The position numbers and the translations under genes are program-made. A DNA stretch of 64,000 bases from Nitrospinaceae bacterium. GTDB taxonomy: Bacteria; Nitrospinota; Nitrospinia; Nitrospinales; Nitrospinaceae. The notes below the pieces were generated by a model. That model was not told where the DNA came from. It did not search any database and saw only the letters and a list, made by a program, of their open reading frames with translations. The DNA is taken from positions 1-64,000 of the forward strand of contig JAJDBJ010000020.1 in the NCBI GenBank assembly GCA_029261395.1, read 5' to 3'. Shown one piece after another: positions 54,305 to 64,000 of the stretch. The stretch's first letter is position 1. Each line of letters starts with the position of its first letter.

Positions 54305-56314
54305 ATGTTGCTCGAAATCGATAATCTAAAAACTTATTTTCGTGTGGGCCTGACACAGGTCGCGCAAGCGGTTAACGGCATTTCTTTGCAACTGGACCAA
54401 GGCAAAACCCTGGCGTTGGTGGGTGAATCCGGGTGCGGCAAATCACAGACCGCGTTTTCTATCATTCGCCTCATTGCCGAAAACGGGTATCATCCTTCCG
54501 GCAAGATTCTGTTCAACGGGGAAAACCTGTCACAAAAATCCGAAGAAGACATGCGCCATATTCGCGGCAACGATATCGCCATGGTCTTTCAGGAACCGAT
54601 GACCTCGCTCAATCCGTTGTACCGGATCGGCAATCAACTGGAAGAACCGCTTCGCATGCACCGCAAACTGCAAAAAGGTCCGGCACGCAAACGCGCGATC
54701 GAATTACTGGACCATGTCGGCCTCCCCGATCCGGACAAACGCATCGACGACTTTCCTCATCAACTGTCCGGCGGTATGAAGCAGAGGGTGATGATCGCCA
54801 TGGCATTGGCCTGTGAACCCAAACTGCTGATCGCCGACGAGCCGACCACGGCGCTCGATGTGACGATTCAAGCCCAGGTGTTACGGTTGATGGCCGACCT
54901 GCAAAAAGAAACGGGTATGGCAATTCTACTCATCACGCACGATATGGGTATCGTCAACCAGATGGCAGACGACGTGAACATCATGTACGCCGGGAAAATC
55001 GTGGAACAGGGAAGCCGCGATCAGGTTTTCAAGAATATGATGCACCCCTATACACGGCGGTTATTCGAATCCATTCCCAAGCCCGGTGACGAATTGTATG
55101 AGCTTAACACCATTCCCGGACTGGTCCCGCCCGCAACGGATTACGGAGAAGGATGTTTGTTTGCCGACCGGTGTGCCCACACCATGGACGTGTGCCGCAG
55201 TCATGATAGTAAAATCTATACCCTGCAACCGGGCCATACGGTGCGCTGTCATTTGTTTGAATCCGGTATGACCCAAACAGAGAAACTGGAAGATCCTAAG
55301 ATTCCCGCTCCCAAAAAACCGATAGGGAACGAACCTTTGATCACCGTTGAAGGGCTGAAAACATGGTTTCCGGTACGCAAAGGAATTTTTCGCAAAATTG
55401 CCAACTATGTCAAAGCGGTGGATCACGTTGACTTGAAATTGATAAAAGGGTCCACAGTGGCTCTGGTAGGCGAATCCGGTTGCGGTAAAACCACCTTGGG
55501 GGAGTCCATCCTGCGTCTCAACCGGGAAGTGCAGGGAACGGTGCGTTTCCAGGATACCGACGTGATGAGCCTGCCGACGAGCGAGTTAAAACAAATCCGT
55601 CAGCATATGCAAATCATATTTCAGGATCCTTTCGGCTCCCTGTCGCCCCGCCTGCGGGTCCGGGAGATCATTGGCGAAGGCTTAGCCGTTCATTTTCCGG
55701 AACTGAGTCCGAAGGAAACCGATGATAAAATTTCCAAGGTGTTGAGAGAGGTGGGGATGGACCCTTCTGTTGCCGACAGGTATCCACACGAGTTTTCCGG
55801 AGGGCAACGGCAACGCATCAGCATCGCCCGGGCATTGATTCTGGAGCCGGAGTTTCTGGTGCTCGACGAACCCACCAGCGCTCTGGATGTTTCCGTGCAG
55901 GCGCAGGTGCTCAACCTGCTCAGGGAATTGCAGGCCAAACGAAATCTGACCTATCTGTTCATCACCCACAACTTGAATGTGGTGCAGTATATTTCCGATG
56001 AAGTGGCCATCATGTATCTGGGGCGTATCGTGGAGTATGCGACGGCGAAGGAGTTGTTCCAGCAACCGAAACACCCCTATACACAATCACTGCTCAAAGC
56101 GGTGCCCTCGCTGGGCGAACGCAAACCCTTTGAAACGGTGGTTGGGGACGTACCTTCACCGCTCAATCCGCCGACAGGATGCCACTTTCACCCCCGCTGT
56201 CCGATCCTATTGAACGAGCCGGAAGGATCACCGTTGCGCCAAAAATGCCGAAACGAGTATCCGGCAAAGAAACGTCAGGGTAACGCATTTGTGGCCTGCC
56301 ATGCGGTGGAGTAG
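54305..56314 (+). CDS. yejF: ABC transporter ATP-binding protein YejF (two fused NBDs)
   Basis: A 669-residue protein with two complete ABC ATPase domains. NBD1 has GESGCGKSQT, LSGGMKQRV and the DEPTTALDVT Walker B. NBD2 has GESGCGKTTL, FSGGQRQRI and DEPTSALDVS. Each NBD is followed by the C-terminal oligopeptide-transporter extension with Cys (FADRCAHTMDVC and FHPRCPIL). This is longer than E. coli YejF (about 529 residues) because of the first extension and linker. The ATG begins directly after the yejE stop. The yejABEF set is complete. Confidence 0.94.
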   Translation: MLLEIDNLKTYFRVGLTQVAQAVNGISLQLDQGKTLALVGESGCGKSQTAFSIIRLIAENGYHPSGKILFNGENLSQKSEEDMRHIRGNDIAMVFQEPMTSLNPLYRIGNQLEEPLRMHRKLQKGPARKRAIELLDHVGLPDPDKRIDDFPHQLSGGMKQRVMIAMALACEPKLLIADEPTTALDVTIQAQVLRLMADLQKETGMAILLITHDMGIVNQMADDVNIMYAGKIVEQGSRDQVFKNMMHPYTRRLFESIPKPGDELYELNTIPGLVPPATDYGEGCLFADRCAHTMDVCRSHDSKIYTLQPGHTVRCHLFESGMTQTEKLEDPKIPAPKKPIGNEPLITVEGLKTWFPVRKGIFRKIANYVKAVDHVDLKLIKGSTVALVGESGCGKTTLGESILRLNREVQGTVRFQDTDVMSLPTSELKQIRQHMQIIFQDPFGSLSPRLRVREIIGEGLAVHFPELSPKETDDKISKVLREVGMDPSVADRYPHEFSGGQRQRISIARALILEPEFLVLDEPTSALDVSVQAQVLNLLRELQAKRNLTYLFITHNLNVVQYISDEVAIMYLGRIVEYATAKELFQQPKHPYTQSLLKAVPSLGERKPFETVVGDVPSPLNPPTGCHFHPRCPILLNEPEGSPLRQKCRNEYPAKKRQGNAFVACHAVE

Positions 56315-56342
56315 GCTGGCAATTCAAGAATTTTCAAAAGAA

Positions 56343-56435
56343 TCAGCCGGACTTGTAGCTGTTCACCAGATAAAAGAGCAACGTAAAAACGGCGATAAAT
56401 CCCAAGGCGATAAAAACCAGACACTGTACGTTCAT
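56343..56435 (-). CDS. 30-residue single-pass membrane peptide (candidate small gene)
   Basis: ATG 56433-56435 on the minus strand is preceded by GAGGAG with 4-5 nt spacing, a good ribosome binding site. The product is 30 residues: a short polar start, a hydrophobic helix of about 20 residues (LVFIALGFIAVFTLLFYLV), and a basic end NSYKSG. The stop is TGA at 56343-56345. It stands alone between yejF and proline dehydrogenase, on the opposite strand to both. It resembles small regulatory membrane subunits (CydX or KdpF size) only in size and shape, and no partner gene is adjacent. Confidence 0.5.
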   Translation of the reverse strand: MNVQCLVFIALGFIAVFTLLFYLVNSYKSG

Positions 56436-56527
56436 AACACTCCTCAAAACTTAAAAAATCAAAGGTGAGATTCTATATCATTCCAGGGATCAAACCCAAG
56501 CTAATAATCCAGCGGCATTCTAAATTT

Positions 56528-56556
56528 TTGCCCCATCCTGCTGGATCGTTTATATT
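56528..56556 (+). promoter_or_regulatory. Putative promoter of the proline dehydrogenase operon
   Basis: TTGCCC (56528-56533), a 17-bp spacer and TATATT (56551-56556), with TATTAT overlapping. The leader would be about 54 nt to the ATG at 56617. Confidence 0.5.
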
Positions 56557-56616
56557 ATAAGTGTAAGTAATAGTGTGAACTTTATCTTCAGCCCCAAAAT
56601 ATGAGGGTGATATACG

Positions 56617-57483
56617 ATGCGTATTCTGTATCCTTTCGCCAAACGGTTTATCGCCGGGGAGGACCGGGCCACGGCGGTGAAAAACATCAAATCCCTGTAT
56701 GATCAGGGGTTTCTCTGCACTGTGGATGTCCTGGGCGAAAGTGTTCATACCGAGGACCAGGCTCTAGCGGCAAAAAACGAATACCTGGCACTGTTAAAAG
56801 ACATCGCAAGCTTTCATCGTCCGGTTGACATTTCAGCCAAGGTCAGCGCTTTGGGAATGGATATCAGCTATGACCTCTGCAAAAAGAACGTGGAGGATTT
56901 GATTGACGCAGTGGGCCACCACACCGTCCGGTTTGATATGGAAGGTTCGGATCTAACCGCGCGCACCTTGAAGTTAGGCCTCGAACTGCAGAAAACCCAT
57001 AAGAACCTGGGAGTGGTGTTGCAGGCTTATTTACGCCGGACTGATCAGGACATTCAATCGGTCATTGATCAAGGGGTTTCCACTCGATTATGCAAAGGCG
57101 CCTACAAGGAGCCGGAGACCCTGGCTTATCAATCGATGAATGAAATCCGTAAAAATTTTTTGAAGCAGGCGTTCCGTCTTCTAAAAGAAGGAAACCTGCC
57201 CGCTATTGCCACTCACGATGAAATCCTGATTGAGCAAATCAGAGACTTCATTGAAAAAGAAAATATTCCACGCGAATCCTTTTATTTTGAATTGCTGTAT
57301 GGGGTGCGGCGGGATATCCAACAGGCGCTTCTCAACAAGGGATATCAGGTGCGCATTTATGTTCCCTATGGCAAAGCCTGGCTCCCTTACACCTTGAGAC
57401 GACTGGCGGAGAGAAAAGAGAATATTATCTTTGTCGTGAAAAATCTGATCCGGGAAACCCTGGGCTTGAGCAAAGTAAAATAA
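56617..57483 (+). CDS. Proline dehydrogenase
   Basis: A 288-residue FAD enzyme of the PRODH barrel, oxidising proline to pyrroline-5-carboxylate. VDVLGESV, FDMEGSD, LQAYLRRTDQD, RLCKGAYKEPE, ATHDE and the C-terminal YVPYGKAWLPYTLRRLAERKEN with its conserved arginines (R-R-x-x-E-R) all match the monofunctional enzyme of the Gram-positive/Thermus type. The P5C dehydrogenase partner is not adjacent. GAGGGTG is 7 nt before the ATG. A glycosyltransferase gene starts 27 bp after the stop. Confidence 0.95.
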   Translation: MRILYPFAKRFIAGEDRATAVKNIKSLYDQGFLCTVDVLGESVHTEDQALAAKNEYLALLKDIASFHRPVDISAKVSALGMDISYDLCKKNVEDLIDAVGHHTVRFDMEGSDLTARTLKLGLELQKTHKNLGVVLQAYLRRTDQDIQSVIDQGVSTRLCKGAYKEPETLAYQSMNEIRKNFLKQAFRLLKEGNLPAIATHDEILIEQIRDFIEKENIPRESFYFELLYGVRRDIQQALLNKGYQVRIYVPYGKAWLPYTLRRLAERKENIIFVVKNLIRETLGLSKVK

Positions 57484-57510
57484 CCCTCGTCCTCCATTAT
57501 CCATTCATAC

Positions 57511-58650
57511 ATGACACTCAACGTTTTAACCATTTATTACAAGCACCGGAGAGGCGGGTTCTGCAAACGGTTCCGGTTGAAACTCGAAGCTTACCTGAAA
57601 GCGGGCTGGCAGGTGCATTACATTGCAGTGGAGCCTTACCCCTATCAGCACAAAAACCTGATTCCTCATATACTCCCCTGCCCCTTTAAAAAACATTCTG
57701 GATTATTTTTCTGGACTTACTTTTTCACAACAGCACTCATCCATGCACTTATTTTGGGATTGCGCTACAAATTCAATCTCATCTCAGCCGCCGCCCCGGT
57801 CTATGCCTGGATTAGTGGGCCGGTTAAATGGTTGCGCAAAACACCAATGGTGACACTTTTATTAACCAATCCCCAGTTCACCACCGATTGCCATGAAGAC
57901 TACCGATCTCTTAACAAACTGGAAAATGTTCTGGAGCGATGGGGTACCCGATGGTCGGACAACATGATCGCCAATTCCGAAGCCTGCCGCAGATCATGGA
58001 TTCAGCGCTATCAATTGGAGGCCGGAAAGGTTGAAGTGTACCCGAATCATGTCGATGCTCCCCATTTCGAAAAAGAAGATCAACGAAAACGACTCATCCA
58101 TGAATTGAAACTTCTGGATGACGCCTTCATCATCGTCAATACCAGCATTTTTGAACCTCATAAAAACCTGGAGTTTTTGATCTCCGCCTTTTCACATGTA
58201 GACTCTGAACGGGCCGTTTTGATACTGATCGGAGCCGGGGAACAACGGTCCCACCTGAAAAAGGTCGCACGGGCTTTGGGAATTGCGGAACGTGTTGTTT
58301 TCACCGGGTGGCGGGATGATGCCCGGAAACTGGTGCAGGGATCGGATTTATTTGTGTTTCCCTCTTTGCGGGAAGGCATGTCCGAATCTCTTTTGGAAGC
58401 AACCACCAGCAAAATTCCGTGTCTGGTGAGTTCCATTCCTGAAAATATGGAAGTCATCCGTAATACCGAACAACATTTCAACCCACATCAAACGCACGAG
58501 CTGATTCAAAAATTAAACCGGTGTATGGAAGATAAAAGTTACTACGATGATCTACTGAAACAAACCGAGATTGATGGCAATCGGTATGTTTTTGATTGGG
58601 GAAAAGGTTGGGTTGAGAAAATTCAGCAGATAATAAATCAAAAGATCTAA
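57511..58650 (+). CDS. GT4-family glycosyltransferase
   Basis: A 379-residue GT-B glycosyltransferase of family 4. The C-terminal nucleotide-sugar half has IIVNTSIFEPHKNLEFLISAF, LILIGAGEQRSHL, VVFTGWRDDARKLVQGSDLFVFPSLREGMSESLLEA (the E-x7-E motif) and a late SSIPENMEVI. The N-terminal half has a hydrophobic patch near residues 70-90 that may sit on the membrane. Donor and acceptor are unknown; cell-envelope polysaccharide or glycolipid is likely by family. It converges with lipA with a 4-bp overlap and probably shares the proline dehydrogenase transcript. Confidence 0.9.
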   Translation: MTLNVLTIYYKHRRGGFCKRFRLKLEAYLKAGWQVHYIAVEPYPYQHKNLIPHILPCPFKKHSGLFFWTYFFTTALIHALILGLRYKFNLISAAAPVYAWISGPVKWLRKTPMVTLLLTNPQFTTDCHEDYRSLNKLENVLERWGTRWSDNMIANSEACRRSWIQRYQLEAGKVEVYPNHVDAPHFEKEDQRKRLIHELKLLDDAFIIVNTSIFEPHKNLEFLISAFSHVDSERAVLILIGAGEQRSHLKKVARALGIAERVVFTGWRDDARKLVQGSDLFVFPSLREGMSESLLEATTSKIPCLVSSIPENMEVIRNTEQHFNPHQTHELIQKLNRCMEDKSYYDDLLKQTEIDGNRYVFDWGKGWVEKIQQIINQKI

Positions 58651-59540
58651 ACAATTCCGGCGGCACCGGCTTGTTGATCGGCACGGAATGAACTGCGAAC
58701 GAGTGGACCGGACTCGACGTGATCAAATCCCAAGTCCTCGCCGATTTGTTTGTATTCGGCAAACACATCGGGATGGACATATTCCATAACCTCAAGATGA
58801 GTTTGGGTAGGTTGCAGGTATTGTCCGATGGACAACATCCGACATCCCGTCTGCCTCAGATCATTCATGGTCTGAGCCACTTCCTGCCGGGTTTCGCCAT
58901 GGCCCAGCATCAGACTGCTTTTGGTGACCATTCCAAATTGCTGAGCGGCAACGGACAGCGTTTTGAGGGACCAGTCATAGCGACATTGTGGACGAACACG
59001 TTTCTGTAACGATTCCACCGTCTCAATATTGTGCGCGAACACATCCGGTTGAGCCAGACATACTGTTTCAATCAAAGGCACTTCGGCTTTGAAATCCGGC
59101 ACAAGAACCTCTACTCCGAGCCCAGGACACAGCTCATGAATCTGCCGGAGAGTTTCGGCCCAATGTAGGGCACCTCCATCAGGCAGATCATCCCGATCCA
59201 CGGAAGTGATGACAACATAATTCAAGTTCAAGCGCGAAAGCATTTCCGCCACCTGTCGGGGCTCATTGTCATCAGGCGGCAACATCTGACCAGTGGGAAC
59301 ATCACAAAACCGGCAGGCGCGGGAACAGTGGTCGCCTAGAATCATCAAGGTCAATGTACCTTTTCCCCAACATTCGCCGATATTGGGGCAGGAAGCCGAT
59401 TCGCATACGGTGTGCAATTGGTGCTTCCGGACTAAAGATCTCAGGCGGAAAAACTCCTCCCCGGAAGGCAAGGATGTTTTCAGCCAGGCCGGGAGTCGAT
59501 GACGTGACGCAAGGGGGATCGGAGTTTTCTTCAACGCCAT
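58647..59540 (-). CDS. lipA: Lipoyl synthase
   Basis: A 297-residue radical SAM enzyme that inserts two sulfurs into octanoyl groups on lipoyl domains. The auxiliary cluster Cys motif C46-x4-C51-x5-C57 and the radical SAM C72-x3-C76-x2-C79 (CSRACRFC) are intact, and so is the C-terminal RSSFRA (the RSSYxA serine ligand). ATG 59540 with AGGA three to four bases upstream fits the usual start (MALKKTPIPLASRHRLPAWL). An open extension of 43 codons upstream to 59669 would overlap the LptF-type gene and is not conserved. lipB is not in the window. Confidence 0.96.
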   Translation of the reverse strand: MALKKTPIPLASRHRLPAWLKTSLPSGEEFFRLRSLVRKHQLHTVCESASCPNIGECWGKGTLTLMILGDHCSRACRFCDVPTGQMLPPDDNEPRQVAEMLSRLNLNYVVITSVDRDDLPDGGALHWAETLRQIHELCPGLGVEVLVPDFKAEVPLIETVCLAQPDVFAHNIETVESLQKRVRPQCRYDWSLKTLSVAAQQFGMVTKSSLMLGHGETRQEVAQTMNDLRQTGCRMLSIGQYLQPTQTHLEVMEYVHPDVFAEYKQIGEDLGFDHVESGPLVRSSFRADQQAGAAGIV

Positions 59541-59658
59541 TTTCCTGAACAGAGCGGGTGGATAAATAGTATAATAATAGGACAAATCGTTTTGAGAGCA
59601 AGCCTCACGCCTGATAGCAAGCGCGGGGATTCCAGCCACCGAGATTCTACCAATATTC

Positions 59659-60879
59659 ATGAAAATCATCCACCGCTATATTTTTACAGAAAATTTTAAA
59701 ATTTTCGCCCTGAGCACCATGTTTCTAACCATGGTCATGTTCCTTGACAAGGCTATGTTCATGACCGACCTGATCCTCAATCGCGGGCTGACGATTTTTG
59801 AGGTGGGCAAAATGGTTCTTTATATTTCACCCATATTTCTATCGATTACCATTCCTATCAGTGTTCTGGTAGCGTCTGTGGTGACTTTCAACCAGTTCTC
59901 GGCGGAAAATGAGTTTGTCGTTATGAAGTCTTGCGGCTGGAGTTTCATGTACCTGCTCCGCCCTATCCTTCTATTTTCATTTCTTGCTTACATTACGACC
60001 AATATCATAATTTTTTATGCCCTCCCCGCCGGCAATCAGGCCTTGAAACAGATGATCTTCGAAATTGTAAAAACCCGAGCCAATATCGACATCAAACCCA
60101 ACGTATTCAACCGTGACTTTGACAACAGGGTATTGATGATCAAAGAAAAAAATGGTGCGAATGGTTTCAAAGGAGTTTTTATCGCGGACAGTTCTTCCAA
60201 AGGGTCAACCAAAATCATTCTCTCCGAACAAGGTTTTATTCTGACAGACCCGGCCAACTTCAGAATTCAACTACAATTGAGAAACGGGTCGATTCACGAC
60301 CTGACCAAACAGGGCGAAGATTATCAAATCATGAAATTTGATCGATACGATTTGACCCTGGATATTCCAGGAACCGACCAACTCAAGAAAAAGAAAATCC
60401 TAAAACCCAGAGAGATGTCAGTTTCCGAACTGCGAAAGCGAATCAAGGAGAATGAAAACAGAAAATGGCAGGACGATGTGGAAAAAGTTGAACTGAGCAA
60501 GCGATTCTCCATTCCGTTAACCTGCATTCTTTTTGGAATAGTAGGAGTACCACTTGGCATCACTTCACGACGATCTGGAAAATCCGGAGGATTCATTTTT
60601 GCGATCCTCATTATTCTGATATATTACGTCGGCCTGGTACTCATGCAAAATTTCGGTCGTAGCGGAACAATCAATCCCTATTTTTCAGTATGGATTCCCA
60701 ACATCGCCCTGTTAATTTTTACCGTTTACGTTAGCTATAAAACCCAAAAGGAAATGCCCTTCAGAACTTTTAATAAAATTAATGATTTGATCAGCAGGCT
60801 ATGGGAATACCTTTTAAACAAACTCAGTTCCACTGAAATCCGTCCAGAAACAAACAATCCTTCTAAAAACCCAGATTGA
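59659..60879 (+). CDS. lptF: LptF/LptG-family LPS export permease
   Basis: A 406-residue YjgP/YjgQ-type membrane protein: three N-terminal helices, a periplasmic beta-jellyroll domain of about 180 residues, and three C-terminal helices ending with a charged tail. IIHRYIFTENFKIFAL and ENEFVVMKSCGWSF (the family loop) are typical. It extracts LPS with LptB and LptC, whose genes lie 25 kb away. Normally two such permeases (LptF and LptG) are adjacent. Only one is here, so the other must be elsewhere or one protein must act alone. The promoter region is shared with lipA. Confidence 0.9.
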   Translation: MKIIHRYIFTENFKIFALSTMFLTMVMFLDKAMFMTDLILNRGLTIFEVGKMVLYISPIFLSITIPISVLVASVVTFNQFSAENEFVVMKSCGWSFMYLLRPILLFSFLAYITTNIIIFYALPAGNQALKQMIFEIVKTRANIDIKPNVFNRDFDNRVLMIKEKNGANGFKGVFIADSSSKGSTKIILSEQGFILTDPANFRIQLQLRNGSIHDLTKQGEDYQIMKFDRYDLTLDIPGTDQLKKKKILKPREMSVSELRKRIKENENRKWQDDVEKVELSKRFSIPLTCILFGIVGVPLGITSRRSGKSGGFIFAILIILIYYVGLVLMQNFGRSGTINPYFSVWIPNIALLIFTVYVSYKTQKEMPFRTFNKINDLISRLWEYLLNKLSSTEIRPETNNPSKNPD

Positions 60880-60887
60880 GGTCCTAA

Positions 60888-61334
60888 ATGATTACCGCTA
60901 AAGAAATTATGAGCGAGGAAGTGATTACAGTCACTAAAAACACCTCCATAAAAGACTTGTCCGACATGTTCATCAAACACAAAGTAAATGGTTTTCCAGT
61001 ATTGGACGATGATGGACTGCTGACCGGTATTGTTACCGAAAAGAACCTGATAGAGCAAAACAAAAACCTTCATATTCCTACAGTGATCGCTCTATTCGAT
61101 GCGGTCATTTATCTGGAGAGCGGTAAAAAGTTTGAGGAAGAAGTGAAGCATTTAAATGCGACCCTGGTTAAGGATATTTACACTCCCGATGTGGTTACCG
61201 TTGCACCCGAGACCAGCATCCATGAAATAGCGTCACTGATGGCCGAAAAAAGCATCCATTCAATTCCGGTCGTGGATGGCAAGAAAATACTGGGAATAAT
61301 CGGCAAGCTGGACATCATCAAAGGTTTAGCGTAG
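60888..61334 (+). CDS. CBS-domain-pair protein
   Basis: A 148-residue protein that is one Bateman module: CBS1 (about 8-60, AKEIMSEEVITVTKNTSIKDLSDMFIKHKVNGFPVLDDDGLLTGIVTEKNL) and CBS2 (about 90-145, VKDIYTPDVVTVAPETSIHEIASLMAEKSIHSIPVVDGKKILGIIGKLDI). Such proteins sense adenosyl nucleotides. No catalytic domain is attached. It starts 8 bp after lptF with GAGG before the ATG, so it is co-expressed with the LPS permease. Confidence 0.93.
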   Translation: MITAKEIMSEEVITVTKNTSIKDLSDMFIKHKVNGFPVLDDDGLLTGIVTEKNLIEQNKNLHIPTVIALFDAVIYLESGKKFEEEVKHLNATLVKDIYTPDVVTVAPETSIHEIASLMAEKSIHSIPVVDGKKILGIIGKLDIIKGLA

Positions 61335-61445
61335 AGTTAGCCTTTATTTCAATCAATTTGGGCTTTCATTTTTTAGAATTTCAGGTATAACGAAAGCATA
61401 GGCGCGTTGCAGAAATCTCCACAAGAAAACAGAGGAGGTGTCGCC

Positions 61446-64000
<2,555 letters not shown>

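Noticed and set aside
59541-59669. 43-codon upstream extension of lipA
   Set aside because: Overlaps the start of the LptF-type gene and is not conserved; the ATG at 59540 has a ribosome binding site.

Overview
The window is a gene-dense bacterial chromosome segment of 64 kb. It holds about 54 protein genes and shows no rRNA, tRNA, CRISPR array, insertion sequence or phage gene. The cell is Gram-negative: there are LptC-LptA-LptB, an LptF-type permease, lipoproteins and signal peptides, an LplT-Aas lysophospholipid recycling protein, RpoN and YejABEF. The gene set and protein style suggest a Nitrospinota-like (Nitrospina-type) or related marine lineage. That placement is an inference from the look of the proteins and was not tested. 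Both edges cut genes: the left edge truncates the C-terminus of an M16 peptidase, and the right edge truncates the N-terminus of CTP synthase.

Layout. 1-8.1 kb: M16 peptidase, EamA transporter, then a lipid block (LplT-Aas fusion, CREST/ceramidase-like membrane hydrolase, alpha/beta lipase), a VOC protein and a membrane protein of unknown function. 8.2-9.4 kb: moaC-moaD-moaE for molybdopterin. 9.4-15.4 kb: an AddB-like/AddA-like recombination nuclease-helicase pair. 15.5-23.1 kb, minus strand: alaC-type aminotransferase, hom and thrC, then trxB and clpB. 23.6-30.7 kb: uppP, a small exported protein, a TVP38 membrane protein, a UDP-glucose pyrophosphorylase divergent from glycogen phosphorylase, and an unknown protein.

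30.8-38.9 kb is one long collinear run: NAD(P)HX repair enzyme, tsaE, lptC, lptA, lptB, rpoN, hpf, ptsN, ptsI. It links lipopolysaccharide export to sigma-54 and nitrogen-PTS regulation. 39-48.4 kb holds metK, a Gfo/Idh/MocA protein lacking the usual catalytic residues, a methyltransferase, an LCAT-like lipoprotein, a radical SAM protein, a second member of the unknown family first met at 30.1 kb, a Rieske protein and trigger factor. 48.4-56.3 kb: ispG and the yejA-yejB-yejE-yejF peptide importer. 56.3-64 kb: a 30-residue membrane ORF, proline dehydrogenase, a glycosyltransferase, lipA, an LptF/G permease, a CBS protein, a tandem c-haem Tll0287-type protein and pyrG.

The most unusual signals are these: a perfect 28-bp palindrome with outer arms in the 442-bp gap before 45655; an uncharacterised two-member paralogous family (30061 and 45655); a MoaD ending Gly-Gly-Ile; a moaC promoter so close to the ATG that the message may be leaderless; an acidic repeated insert in YejE; and the exported tandem-haem protein.
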